DNA of 64,000 nucleotides from Andrena cerasifolii (lineage: Eukaryota; Arthropoda; Insecta; Hymenoptera; Andrenidae), in assembly GCF_050908995.1 (NCBI RefSeq), contig NC_135129.1, positions 2,170,001 through 2,234,000 on the forward strand, given 5' to 3'. Both the position numbers and the translations under genes were made by a program. Positions 11,109-22,187 of the stretch are shown here, in pieces; within the stretch, counting starts at the first letter, position 1; each line of letters begins with the position of its first letter. Under the pieces are notes generated by a model. It saw only the letters and a list, made by a program, of their open reading frames with translations. It made no database searches and was not told the origin of the DNA.

Positions 11109-11392
11109 TTAACCCTTAACTGGTATCTTGGGGTCGCTCATGACTGCACGCAAAGTTCGCTGCAAAATTTTTGGTTGTCTAAGCTTGTAAACTGTTTTTC
11201 TAATTAATTTTATAATAATAGTTTAACTTTCTAGGTTTCTATTATTTTACACATTACCTAAGAACAAAATATTCATAGAGGTTGATCTAGGGTCGACTTT
11301 ACAAATTTCTGTGTCCTTTTTTATTTGGGGTCTGCCACGACCCCAGTATACCAGCCCCGTTTGCCAAAAACAGTATACCAGTTAAGGGTTAA
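11109..11392. mobile_element. TTAACCCT-type (piggyBac-like) MITE, 284 bp
   Basis: Ends TTAACCCTTAACTGGTAT and inverse TTAACCCTTAACTGGTATAC. TTAA is present at both sides (11109-11112 and 11389-11392). Inner motifs CTTGGGGTCG and CGACCCCAG are also inverted. The TTAA target and CCC start match the piggyBac pattern. No transposase. Confidence 0.85.
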
Positions 11393-11550
11393 AAACAGCA
11401 TATAGATCGGAATAATAGAAATAACATTTATTTAAAAAAAAATGTAAAAATAGAATTTAACAAGGAACAAAGTGGGAAATTTCTATAAAGCCACTTGCCT
11501 TTTAAATAAATAAAATCAAAGTTAACAATAGTTTTTTCTTTATTTCTATA

Positions 11551-11811
11551 TTAATAATTAGTGTGATTGCCATTTCTTCGAATAACATCAAAAATGCGGT
11601 TCGGCATTGACAAAATCAAAGTTTGAGGTGTTTGTTTCTCTATAAACGCCCACGCTTCGTTTACCGCGTTCCATAATCCCTTAATGGAATTATATGGCTC
11701 GCAATTGCCATGAACTTTTCTTGCAAGTATTCCCCAAAGATTCTAAATAGGGTTCAAATCCGGAGAACAAGCTGGCCATGCCAAAACCCTAATATATTTT
11801 TTATATAAGCT
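11551..11811 (-). pseudogene. Tc1-like transposase, C-terminal remnant
   Basis: Reading the minus strand from about 11811 to the TAA at 11551-11553 gives the end of a Tc1/mariner-type transposase. The order is a YKKYIRVLAWPA segment, then SPDLNPI, a stop, NLWGILARKVH, then NEAWAFIEKQTPQTL and the C-terminal RIFDVIRRNGNH. In Tc1 transposases SPDLNPIENLW carries the third catalytic residue of the DD34E triad. Here the Glu codon is TAG, so the copy is dead at exactly the catalytic position. The N-terminal part is cut off by a TIR element inserted at about 11812. The family assignment is secure from the motif. Confidence 0.93.
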
Positions 11812-12651
11812 AAATCACCCAATACCTGGACACGTCCCAGTACCTGGACACTAGTGTAAATAATACTGATTATTACATTTAATATTCGCTTTATCCATAA
11901 AAGAACTATTTTATTCAATCATTCAAATATTTAATAAAATATATTTATGTACATATTTTTTTTAATAAACTTGTAACAGTCGTAATAAAAATAAATTTTC
12001 TTGACCTCTCCAGTTTACATCATTTTAGTATTGCTCTTATCTGATTTGCTAAACATTCTCTACTTTTTCTTAAGCGAATATTATTAATAATGTTTAGTAT
12101 ATTGGTACAACTAATACATTTTTAGAGAAATGGTACCTCGTAGTATTATTTTTTTATTGGAAGATTAAAATTAAAATTCTTATTAGTGTTTTATTCGCGT
12201 GTCTATCTACTGGTACAGTGAAATCCCGGAACGGCCCTAAAACCTGACCATGTGTGCAAACTGTGAAATAAGTACGAGTTATTATCGACACAATATTAAA
12301 ATCATTATTTAACACCTTAGCAAATATTACTTTGTAATTATCGTGTTTTAATGATAATATTCAATTCAATATTCACGTGTAAAATTCGCGCGTCACACAC
12401 GAACACACATAATCTTAAAATTAATCATTCAATAATAGATTGTTTTTACTCAAGTTTGTTTACGGATTTGAATAAAATACTTATACAGAAAAAATATGCC
12501 AATAGGAAAAACTATTGTGTTGTTTTTTTTATATTTAATTTCCCTAGAAAACATCCAAATTGCTGATGTTTCATCAGGTGTCCAGGTAATGGGACAGTAA
12601 AATCGGGACACCGGGACATACAAGTTAAGCTGTCCAGGTATTGGGTCACTG
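11812..12651. mobile_element. TIR element of Tc1/mariner type, about 840 bp
   Basis: Ends CACCCAATACCTGGACA (from 11816) and inverse CAGTGACCCAATACCTGG (to 12651). A TA follows the right end; the left TA is blurred. Subterminal direct repeats of CCTGGACA/GTCCAGGTA occur near both ends. The short frames inside (12351-12671) are not recognisable. It interrupts the Tc1 remnant. Confidence 0.75.
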
Positions 12652-12940
12652 TAAGAACTATGAATTTTCAATATTTTACAAAATTATTCAATCGAATATG
12701 TTCAAATCTGGGTCAAATCGCAGCGACCAATCGCGGGTAGGAGATCCTGCCTTAAGAGCCCCTATTCCACTACGCCGGTTGTCAATTCTTAGTCCCAAAG
12801 TGTTAGGTCCCGACTGACAGACGAAGTGTTGTCTGCCACGTGCGAACTGACAAAGCACAGAACACAATACGATGCGCTTGGAGTTTTCAAAATAACATCG
12901 TATCGCTCAACATTATATATTAGTTTAACTATATATATAT

Positions 12941-13560
12941 TAGTTTAATGAGTAAATGATTATTTGAATAATTTTATTTTTAGGATAGTAAGGGAGACCG
13001 GGGCAAGTTGATAGGTTTTTTTCAGATTTCAATTTTTTTCATTTTTGTTTGAATTAATTTACTTAATAACAAATGTGCTAAAATATACTTTGGCCATTCC
13101 TCTTTAATATATTGTAAATGAAAAGTTGAGAAAATACATACAAAATGAATGGAAAAATATTATTTGGACGAAGGTAAATTGTATCAACTTACCCCACTGC
13201 GGAGCAAGTTGATACATGCTCTGGGGCATGTTGATACAACTGTAAAATATCCGTTTAATGAGTAAAGGATTATTGGAATAATTGTATTTTTAGGATAGTA
13301 GGAGGGGAGACCGGGGCAGGTTGATAGGTTTTTCAGATTTCATTTTTTTTTCATTTTTGTTTGAATTAATTACTTAATAACAAATCTGCTAAAATACCAG
13401 AAAAAATACAAAAGATTGAAAATTTATGATTTTCAAAGGCGTTGAAAGGATACAAATATAGGGAAAGAGTGATTTCAAACTTCAAGTGTCGTTATTTTCT
13501 AAACATGTCATTTTTGTAATTTTTTCTGGTGCTCCCCCCCTCCAGCCAGAAGTATATTAT
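12941..13560. repeat. 310-bp tandem pair carrying GGGAGACCGGGGCA
   Basis: Unit 1 (12941-13250) and unit 2 (13251-13560) both run GTTTAATGAGTAAA, then TTTTTAGGATAGTA, GGGAGACCGGGGCA and TTTTTGTTTGAATTAATT. They diverge after about 150 bp. Unit 1 ends with TATCAACTTACCCC/GTTGATACA repeats. Unit 2 matches 24345-24600 almost throughout, so it is a dispersed repeat that was duplicated here. Confidence 0.85.
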
Positions 13561-13879
13561 CCATTCAGAATCTAAATACAAGCTAAGCGGCTTTATAGAA
13601 ATTTCGCACGCGTATGCTGCTTCGCGCATCAAAAAATTAAACGAATCCGAAATGTAAACACGCCTGAGCCGCTACTATGTGCATCTACATTTGCTATGAA
13701 CTAAATATAATTGTAGATGAGACAGAGTATTAAATTTCGTAATATTTAAAAAACAAAAACACATTAAAACATAGCTGGCTTTGTGGTAATTTCTGGCAGT
13801 GTACTAGTCTCCTTTTCAATGCCCTTAAAACTTCCTAAATCAGTTCAATTTGCCCAACTAACAAGCTAAAAGCACCAGC

Positions 13880-15150
13880 CACGTCGTTTGTACTCACCAG
13901 TGACCTCTCAGCTCCCTCTTGACATTAATTTTCGTATAAATCAGTCAGAGGTTTGCAGTGAAAATCGCCTAGAAATCACAATGCACGCGAGACGCACCGG
14001 GGTTGAAATCAGAAACAGAAATTTCCAAGCAGACGAATTTACGAATCGACCTTATAATGCCAGCAGCTCCGCTGCAAACAATAACACCGCATAGAACTCA
14101 CTAATTCCACGAAAATTCAATCCTGGCTTAACGAGGGAAACAACGAGACGAGTGCCTTTTGAAAAACGAAAGTCAGAAGTCCGCTGGTACGCGCAGGAAC
14201 CACGGTAGGCGAGCTCATTAATAAACGCGCGAGCTTAATCACAGTAGTTGAATGAAGTCGTCGCGTTGCGTACAGCGGCGGAGTTTCTTCCTTTTTAAAT
14301 TTTCGATAACGAAGCCGCAGAATTTCGCCAGAAATATTCTGCCGGCCAGATTGAAAGGGGAAGCTCGATCCTGGGATTATCGGTGGTCCGGTAGGGGGTA
14401 TTAACTAAATGGAGGCCTAATCTATGGCAGGCTCCCCGGGATAATGTCAATTTCATGAAGGAGACGAACAATATAATCAGAACCCCGTATCAGATTGCTT
14501 GCCAGCCTGACGACGTAATTGCTTTGTCTCACACGCCTTTGAAGCGACCAATCACGGTCACATAAGCGCAATCGAACTTCGTGCACGCGAGCCTTTCATG
14601 TCATATAGCAAAGGATGCAACAGATTTGGCATGCACCTTCCCTCTCCGTCTATTGTTCATTTACTTACTTAGAAACACATGCCAGGGCCGTGAACCTGTA
14701 CAAGCAACTTCGTGGCCCGCAATTAAGAAGCAATTTAGTGCACCTTCTCGCGGAAACGAGCTTTCGCAACGGTGCGCGACGGCGAAGCTTCGTTCGTACG
14801 CTCGGAACCTGAACTATGCATTAAAGTTATCCTTATCCGGGCTCGAGCAGCTTTCGTCTCGGCGGAGGCTAGCGACTGAGAATTCCCCGCCATCGATCCT
14901 TCTGACAGCGGGTGTACGCGCGTGGTCGGCTGGTGATTTAACGCGGGGTGCGTAAGGGGTGGGTCGGTGACTTCGATGAAGGTCGAGATGGTTTTTAGTG
15001 CAGAGCAACTTCATCGGTACGGTTTAGTGTCTGAGAATTTTATTGGATTGGTGAACAGGAAATTGCCGATCGCGGATGGGGTGAGAGTTCCTTTGTCTGT
15101 GGTAGGGATACGGTCAGTCACAATTGGGCCAAGTTATGCTGGGATCTAGC
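13880..15150. other. Long single-copy CpG-denser island
   Basis: The largest island of unrepeated, GC-richer sequence in the left half. Frames up to 124 codons (14581-14955 plus) overlap frames on the other strand and lack domains. The block 14380-14560 is varied in composition, unlike the repeats. A regulatory or conserved non-coding role is inference. Confidence 0.35.
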
Positions 15151-15354
15151 AACCCTCGCAATGACAAGGAATTAGTTAAGTACAGTGAAGAGCCCTGAAT
15201 TTTGTGATCTCTCTTCTTGTAAAAGATTACCAAGGCATAGAGCAACTCTTACGTTATATAATTATTAAAACTACCAAGCTATAGTTGCATTTTAGGCTTA
15301 AAAACAACTACAGAAAATTTAAAATAATATTATGCTACTCACTATTAATTTCGT

Positions 15355-16447
15355 GGGAGGCGCACCCCATATTGGAACACAGGTTACGCTACCGGGTGAA
15401 ATATACCCAAAATTGAAACGTAAAAAAATATGGTTTCAGAATATATTTTATTTAACTTTGTAATTTTTATGTTACAGTACAGTGTTTTAAGAATCAAAGA
15501 AAATTTATGGAATATCTTAAAATTTTTATTAAAGTTCTTTAAAAAATTGTAACAAAAACTCAGTCTTCATATTGTCGCAACTAGCGCCTCTGTGGTAAAT
15601 TTTACCCAGTAGCGCCTCCCGCCGAGTTAAGTAACCCATTAAACAACATTGTAAAACAATAACAAGAAATACAATATACCCAATAGAAAAATGAAGCTAC
15701 TTTTCATTAACGATTAAAATCTGCAAAATAAATTTACTCAGATTTAGATCATTGAGGGTTGGTAGCTTTCTGCATTACTTGGCCTAATTGCGAACTGACA
15801 GAGACTCAAAAAAAAAAAAAATAAAATAGTTAAGAAGCAAAAAATATTTCTATTTAAACTTCCCTACGCGAAATGACAATTTCATATGCACCAAATTAAT
15901 ATTCCATCGAAAGATAGGTCAATAGAGTTATTAGGTACAAGTGGGTATTTTTCCTAAACGAAATTTTACGGAGTGTTTTAAAAAAAAAGGGTTAATGATT
16001 TTTCAGAGTAGGTAACGTCCGTCCAAAAAGCAACCTTGTCAGAGTTAGAAGCGATTTTTTTCAACACCTGCATGAAAAGGGGTGTTTTTTTTACGCCTGC
16101 TGAGCGAGAGCAAAATTGCCAATTTCAGACGTATTCGCGTTCCCTACTTTTCTCCCAAGGGAAAAAGACTTTACGCGCATTCGTATTCGCATTTTTTACT
16201 GTGCTCCCACGGAAACTGGAGTTTGCGAGCTGAGTGAATATGACAAGCAATCGAACATGCATATTTTTTTGCGAATCGCTCAGCAGGCTTTCAACAACAC
16301 ACCTATCATGCAGGTGCCCGAGGGCAGCGAGGGCAGCAAACTTCACGTTCAGCAAAATCGCTTTCTTCTCTCCCTTGTCACGCAATGTACTATCTCTGTT
16401 CTGGCAATGCAAGTGTTTTGACTGAAACAAGAGAATATTTTATTTTA
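15355..16447. other. AT-rich DNA with a weak inverted pair, no gene
   Basis: GGGAGGCGC (15356-15364) and its inverse GCGCCTCCC (15613-15621) bracket about 265 bp and may be decayed ends of an element. The rest holds homopolymer runs and two opposite frames at 16116-16430 with no recognisable product. Confidence 0.3.
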
Positions 16448-17175
16448 TTAAGAGGTCATGCTCAGTTACGAGGCCGAAAAAAGGGTGGTCTTTGGAAATT
16501 TTTTACTCAAAAGCTATAACACATTTCTCAAAAAATCTTTTTTCCTTTTAAGCATTGCATCTAGTACCGTGCATCGTAATTTTTTTATTTAAAAATATTT
16601 ATCAATAACTAAGTTATTGTCCATCACTCGAAGGTTCTGTAAAAGAAAAGGCTTCTGCGGTGACCACTGCTGCTCGAAAGTCGATCATCTGAAATAAAAA
16701 ATTCAAAAGAATTTACTTATTATATTATATTATCTAGTATTTGAACGAAGGATCTTTTTATCCGATGCTTAGTTTTCTTGTAATTCACGAAAATCAGGCA
16801 GGATTTATAATAAAAATTGAAACTTTTACTTTAAACATCAGCCATTTTTTCCCAAATCAATATTTCGAAAAATCCTTCGTTCAAGTACTAGATAATATAA
16901 TATAATAAGTAAATTCTTTTGAATTTTTTATTTTAGATGATCGACTTTCGAGCAGCAGTGGTCACCGCGAAAGCTTTTTTTTAGAGAACCTTCGAGTGAT
17001 GGACAATAATTCAGTTACTGCTAAATATTTTTAAATAAAAAAATTACGATGCACGGTACTAGAAGCAATGCTTGAAAGGAAAAAAGATTTTTTGAGAAAT
17101 GTGTTATAGCTTTTGAGTAAAAAATTTCCAAAGACCACCCTTTTTTCGGCCTCCTGACTGAGCATGACCCCTTAA
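16448..17175. mobile_element. TTAA long foldback element A, 728 bp
   Basis: Long inverted arms (over 300 bp each) begin TTAAGAGGTCATGCTCAG on the left and TTAAGGGGTCATGCTCAG (inverse) on the right, with TTAA at both edges. The core holds GGTGACCACTGCTGCTCG and ATCATCTGAAATAAAAAATT. Related modules occur in the elements at 21468 and 62238. Non-coding. Confidence 0.88.
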
Positions 17176-17195
17176 TAATACAATTTAATTCATAT

Positions 17196-17808
17196 TAGAG
17201 CTGTTCGGGTACTCGAATAAAGCGAGTCGGGTACTCGTAACATCGGGGGGCCAGAAAAATCCGGGTAGCTACTTAAGCACTATATATTGCACAAAAATAC
17301 ACCCTCCAAAAATTTATATACGCACTCTAGATACGAGGAAAACATTAGTGCGAAGTTCGCACAAGCCCGAGGGGTTTGAAAGTAGTTAGAAATTCTTTTA
17401 ATAAATAAACTTCAAGATTATAAATTAATCAATACCCACTTGGAAACGGGTGTTTTGCCCGAATGAACTCTGGCTATCCGGTTCTTCCGAGCGGCCCGAA
17501 ACGATTCGGACTACCCGGATTTTTCAAGCCGCCCGAAAAAATTCGAGCTACCCGGATTTTACGGGTACCCGGCTCGCTTTATTCGAGTACCCGAACAGCT
17601 CTAATATGAATTAAATTGTATTATTAAGGGGTCATGCTCAGTCAGGAAGCCGAAAGAAGGGTGGTCTTCGGAAATTTTTTACTCAAAAGCTATAACACAT
17701 TTCTCAAAAAATCTTTTTTCCTTTTAAGCATTGCTCGGCACGAAAACCGAGGCCTGGCTCGGTCCGAATTTCAAGCCGCCCGAATATTCGAGCACTCGAA
17801 CAGACCTA
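17196..17808. mobile_element. hAT-type element with perfect 8-bp duplication, 613 bp
   Basis: Ends are TAGAGCTGTTCGGGTACTCG and inverse TAGGTCTGTTCGAGTGCTCG. ATTCATAT occurs exactly at 17188-17195 and 17809-17816. The interior has repeated CCGGGTA/GCCCGAA motifs and, at about 17560-17735, an inverted copy of the element's own left end together with the neighbouring foldback arm. Confidence 0.85.
17560..17735. repeat. Inverted duplication of 17060-17260 inside the hAT element
   Basis: This segment is the reverse complement of 17060 to about 17245. It contains the hAT left terminus, its ATTCATAT flank, the spacer, the TTAA, and about 100 bp of the foldback A arm. Only a few substitutions differ. 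It ends abruptly at AAGCATTGC (about 17735), where hAT interior sequence resumes. Confidence 0.88.
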
Positions 17809-17816
17809 ATTCATAT

Positions 17817-19249
17817 AAGTTTCCCTTTGGCAAGTAGAACATGCTTGTCAAGGACAGACCACGAATTTGACAAAGGGTTCGCTATTGTGTAGCACGTAGA
17901 CGTAGAGTTTCTGTGGAAATGGGGGACAGAGACCATATTTTGTAAACATCAAAGTAAAGATTTTGTTTCTTCACTGTGTATGAGATGGATAGAAGCTGGC
18001 AAATTGAATGTGACAGCGAAAATCACATCTACCTCTAACAAGTTTGATTTTTCAACTAATGCTCGTTAAGCATTTTGTATTGAGATTTAAATTAAAAGTA
18101 TGAAAACCGCAATAATTTTAAGGGCTAATTTCACCCATTCAGAGTGAATGTTTACAGAAAATATTATCCTTGCATACTCCAATAAACATATTATATAACA
18201 ATACATTCATGCGATGTTTCGAAATTCATTGTCAGAATTTTTGTAGTTGGCAACGTTTGTTTATTAATGAGCACTGTGAACAGTGTGAACACTATCTCCC
18301 ATATAAGTCTTGAACCGTTTTTTCAAAACCCCTGGTATATTCTTACAAAAATCAAGAATACAGTTATACCTTATCGTAACAAGTGTAGCTGTATTAATTA
18401 TTTTGTAGGTTTTTATTACAAAGGTAATTCATTTGAAAGAATTGCATTTCGAATTCCTGAAGTTAAAAAAAATCGTCTCTTTATACTCTCATCTCTCCAT
18501 AGTCCCTCTTGCTCACTTCACTCAAAACGCAATCCAATAAACACCACTGCACCGTAACGAATATTCTATTATCAAAAAAAAATCTGACATCCCAATACCT
18601 TCGTTCCCGCATTGGTTCAGCTCATGTTGCTACGTGCATTAGGGTGTCACTTTTATGGGCAAATTTAAAATTGTTGAAAATTTTAAAATGACTAGTGACA
18701 AAGTAATGCTGTTTTCAATCTTGAATCTGAAACTATCTTCAGAAATTGATTTGAGTGAGGTTTAGCTACTTCAAATCACAGTTGAAAAGAGTGAAAATTA
18801 AGTAACATTTAACTGCAAACTACATATTGATATACTGCTTAAAGTGAGTCTTGCTTGCATAAAAGCATGAAAATGAAAATAGAAATATGTGGGAATTAGT
18901 ATTTATTACATTCGCGTGGAAATGTATGAAACTGTGAATTTATTACAAAATGGAAATATATGTAACTTTAGCAACAAATCAATCTAGCCATATGTCATCT
19001 ATGTAGTAAATTTAATACTATTTAACAAAGTCCACCAAACAAGCGATACCTTGTTTGCTTCTATTGCGGTTCATAAGCTCAATAATTAAATTGTTTTAAA
19101 ATAATTTTAGTAATTTTCGTACTTCCGTATAATTTCAAATGAAATTCCAACTAGGTAAATAAAGTATCACACAAAATTTGAAGGCAGTGGTTAATTTCAA
19201 ACCTGGACTAGTACCGTTTTTCCACTAGTCGTTTTTGAAATTGAAGCAT
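17817..19249. other. AT-rich DNA, no gene seen
   Basis: No similarity to other parts of the window was noticed. A 96-codon frame (18267-18557) and its neighbours have AT-driven composition and no motif. Confidence 0.3.
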
Positions 19250-20030
19250 TGAAAAAATTGACACGCCCTAATATGCATAATCTACTTCACCGATCTAGGC
19301 GCATTGGGATCGCGTTGCACGGTAATCAGCTGGAACTTTCAATCACAGTCACAGATCCAGCGACCTCAAAAGCGTTATCAGCAGACGTAAATATCCCCAA
19401 TCTCCGCTTGTTAATAATTGTCACCGATAATAGTGCACTTAGAGAATTTGTTCGTTTAAATTACCCCCGAGATCCGGGGCAATAAATTTAGATATCGTTT
19501 CCGTTTGCAGAGTAGTCCCCTGTTTTTTGCTCGGTGTTTGAAGTTGTGGCCTCAGTTCGCGCTTCGTTTGGCGCGCCTCGCGGTGCTCCTTTTTCCCCAT
19601 CCAGTGCACGCTACTTCTACGATATAAACCACGGTATGAATATTCATGGAGATCCGTGGCTGAGTTCCTCTCTGTTTCGCGGCCAGGTCATTTTCCTCTC
19701 GCGCGTTAAACGGGCTCAGCCTCCTCCGGCTGGTTCCGTTCCTCTGTTCGTCTTTTGCACACCTCGTGTGTCACGCTGCTGGCCCTCAGCTTGCAGCTGC
19801 GAAGGGTTCCTAGCGGGACAGTGCACGGCAATTGACTCAGTAGACCGGCCACTATCGAAATAAATTTCCCCCGTTCTAACCGAGCTCCGGGCTCGACTCT
19901 GCGTCGCGTGCGGTGCCTGATGACTAATCCGATAATTCCTTCTGCAGTTGCTAGCGGTGATCGAAAATCGATCGCGCCCTGTCGTTACAAAGGGGAGCAA
20001 ATGTGCTGGTCGCCGTTATCAACCCAGTGC
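19250..20030. other. Single-copy CpG-denser island
   Basis: GC-rich unrepeated sequence including ATGAATATTCATG at 19635-19647. Opposite-strand frames (19534-19863 plus, 19716-20000 minus) overlap and carry no domain. Candidate regulatory DNA by composition only. Confidence 0.35.
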
Positions 20031-20048
20031 CAAATAGAAATTATAGGG

Positions 20049-20994
20049 AACCGTAAAATGGGGTGACTTTGCCCGCCGGGGTGACATTGCCCACTTTTCG
20101 GAAAAACTTTATTTTATTTTATTGTGAAGTAGTTAGAAGTGTTAGTGCTTTGTAATCGATAGAAATAATTTCCGCAAGGTTAAACGAAGAAAACAGTGGC
20201 GAATTTAATCATATGGTAATTTTTCAGTCAGAGTAAAAAATTGCAGGAACACAATTTTTTTTCCTAGTGAATTTTGTGATCTCCGAGCTTTGTGCTGTTG
20301 AGAGAAAATAAACCTGAAAATCTCAACTAAAAATTTTTACACAATGCTGGGACGGGGCCGGGAAAAATATTGTTAAATTCGTTAACAATACACCCGGCCG
20401 GGATTGGTACATGGGCTGAAGACACAAAACGGAATTGAACGAAAGAAGGTGTCGAAATATTTCTCGCGCGAGAGCGACTGTTGCTGTCGAGACGGTTGTA
20501 AAATATTTTTACCACTCAGAGAAAACGTTGGAAGGCGTCCCGAAAGCGAACATACTTAATTACGACGAGACGAATCTTAGCGACGACGCGGGAACGAAAA
20601 AAACGTGTTTTCGGCGTGGGGTGAAATGCCCAGAGCGCATTTTGAGGCTTTTTTAAATAATTTTTTTTTACAAATATATGTTTTGATAATACTAGTTTTA
20701 TGTATCCATTAGAATAAGAATGATTGCTCAATTATAACTCAATAATGAGTTTTAGGCATGTCTTCACTGAAAACTTTCACGTGGGCAAAGACACCCCAAC
20801 TGAGCTGGTAACTTTGCCCACCATGTTTTTGGCATTTTAAAAGCGTTTAAGTAAAGATTTTTTTAAAAGCCTATTTAAATCTACACGCCATCTACCGTAT
20901 AATAGTATTTTTCAATGAAAAATTTAATGCACTAGGAGTGCTAAAAAAATTATTTCAAGTTCAAGAGTGGGCAAAGTCACCCCAGTTTACGGTA
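20049..20994. mobile_element. pogo-like element with transposase remnant, 946 bp
   Basis: Ends are ACCGTAAAATGGGGTGAC (left) and inverse TACCGTAAACTGGGGTGAC (right), followed by GGGCAAAGTCACC-type repeats internally. A TA is kept at the right edge (20993-20994). A plus-strand DDE transposase fragment lies inside. The same terminal motif is found on the element at 37788. Confidence 0.85.
20390..20655 (+). pseudogene. pogo/Tigger-type (DDE_1) transposase fragment
   Basis: One plus-strand frame reads PGRDWYMG, stop (TGA at 20417-20419), then RHKTELNERRCRNISRARA, VVKYFYHSEKTLEGVP, NILNYDETNLSDDAG, and RRGVKCPERI before a TAA. The GRDW...RH...ARA order followed by NYDETNL matches the junction of the CENP-B-type DNA-binding region and the DDE_1 catalytic domain of pogo/Tigger transposases. 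The Asp in NYDETN corresponds to the first catalytic residue. The fragment lacks the N-terminal helix-turn-helix and most of the catalytic domain, and has an in-frame stop, so it is dead. The pogo-like ends of the host element agree with this assignment. Confidence 0.82.
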
Positions 20995-21467
20995 CCTGTG
21001 TTGGTAGCAAAGTGGAAATTTTTTAGTTATTTAGGTTGTGTGTAGAGGTATTGTAGTTTTTAAACCGACTTGCTTCTGTTTGACAATCCTGCAATCGGGA
21101 ATTATGGTAGTAAGTAGATTAGAGATATTAGAATCTTTATCAAATGTTGCGCGCAGTAGTAGATGGAAATTTGTGGCAGACAAAGCGTTAAGATTGTAGA
21201 AAGTTTGCAATGCAAGTGAATCTTTGTTACTCTGTTGCCCCAGCAGAAATGTTACTTAAGATTCAAACTGTCGATGATTAAGAATACTAATCATCCAAAT
21301 TCGGGTTTTTGTTGAAAATGAAGCATTTCTTTTTCATTTAATTACAAATAGATAAATTGAAGCTGAGACTTGTTGTTTGACACAAAGTTTATTAACATCA
21401 TAAGCTTTAGAAAAACATGTTTGTTTAGTAAAAAATATGCATTATGTATGACGCTACAGGTGGATCA
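20995..21467. other. AT-rich DNA, no gene seen
   Basis: No repeat or coding signal was recognised. Confidence 0.3.
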
Positions 21468-22187
21468 TTAAGGGGTTATGCCTAGTCAGCTTTCGATAAA
21501 GAACGCGATATTCGGGAATTTTTTGTGGAATATCTACTGCATATTTTTTTACAACTATTCGCTTATTTTAAAAGTACATATATGTAGCAACTCTCAGTAA
21601 TTTTGTTGCAGAAAAGCATTAAGAAATGAACGAATAACAGCCATCCTCGCGGAAGCTGTTTTGATAAAGGCGCTGTGCGGTGAGCAAGTTTTCTCTGAGC
21701 CGGATCAGCTAAAATTAAAAATTCAAAAACATTCTGTTAATATATCGTTGAATTCAGTAGATGAACGAAGGTTTTTACAAAAACTTGGTTTTTGACGAAA
21801 TGGCGGCCGTTTGACGCAAAATCACGCTTTTCCGATGTCTGAATTGTTCGTTTTTCATTAATTAAAAATACAGTTTTTGTTAAAATAAAAAATCCTTCGT
21901 TCATCTACTAGTCTTTGGTGTATAAAAGAAGTCTGCAAAAGTTTAGGCCAATCGATACAGGTGGTTTCCGAAATATCTTGCTCACCGATATCAACACAGC
22001 TTTCGCGAGAATGGCTGTTATTCGTTCATTTTTTAATGTTTTTCTATAACAAAATTACTGAGAGTTGCTGCATATATGCACTTCTAAAATAAGCGAACAG
22101 TTATAATAAAATATACAGTAAATATTCCACAAAAAATTCTTGAAAATCGCATTGTTTTTCGAAAGCTGATTAGGCATAACCCCTTAA
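21468..22187. mobile_element. TTAA long foldback element B, 720 bp
   Basis: Ends TTAAGGGGTTATGCCTAG and inverse TTAAGGGGTTATGCCTAATC, with TTAA at 21468-21471 and 22184-22187. The arms of about 300 bp include GAATAACAGCCAT and GAGAGTTGCTGCATATATG inverses. The core GCGGTGAGCAAG and GGATCAGCTAAAATTAAAAA is a diverged version of the core in elements A (16448) and C (62238). Confidence 0.88.

Larger units (their letters stand above)
11009..13801. mobile_element. Composite Tc1-type region with nested insertions
   Basis: Outer inverted ends CACTGCC(C/A)GAAATTACC (11009-11033 and 13777-13801) are each flanked by TA (11007-11008 and 13802-13803). A second, inner pair, GAAATTTCTATAAAGCC, lies at 11476-11492 and 13589-13605. 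Inside are a TTAA element, a Tc1 transposase remnant, a TIR element and a 310-bp duplication. The inner left end lies 58 bp past the transposase stop, as expected for a Tc1 3' end. Whether the outer pair bounded one real element is inference. Confidence 0.6.

Noticed and set aside
11746..11762. GGTTCAAATCC resembling a tRNA B box
   Set aside because: It is the antisense of the SPDLN codons of the Tc1 transposase. No tRNA A box or cloverleaf surrounds it.
12690..12750. Minus-strand DW...PDLN-like peptide resembling another piece of a Tc1 transposase
   Set aside because: Only about 15 residues with a stop and probable frameshift. It could be part of the broken Tc1 copy but is too short to claim.
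14581..14955. 124-codon open frame
   Set aside because: No domain, no splice context, overlapped by frames on the other strand. CpG-denser sequence lacks stop codons by composition.
15355..15621. TIR element with GGGAGGCGC ends
   Set aside because: Only about 9 bp mirror well and no target duplication was found; listed only as a weak pair.
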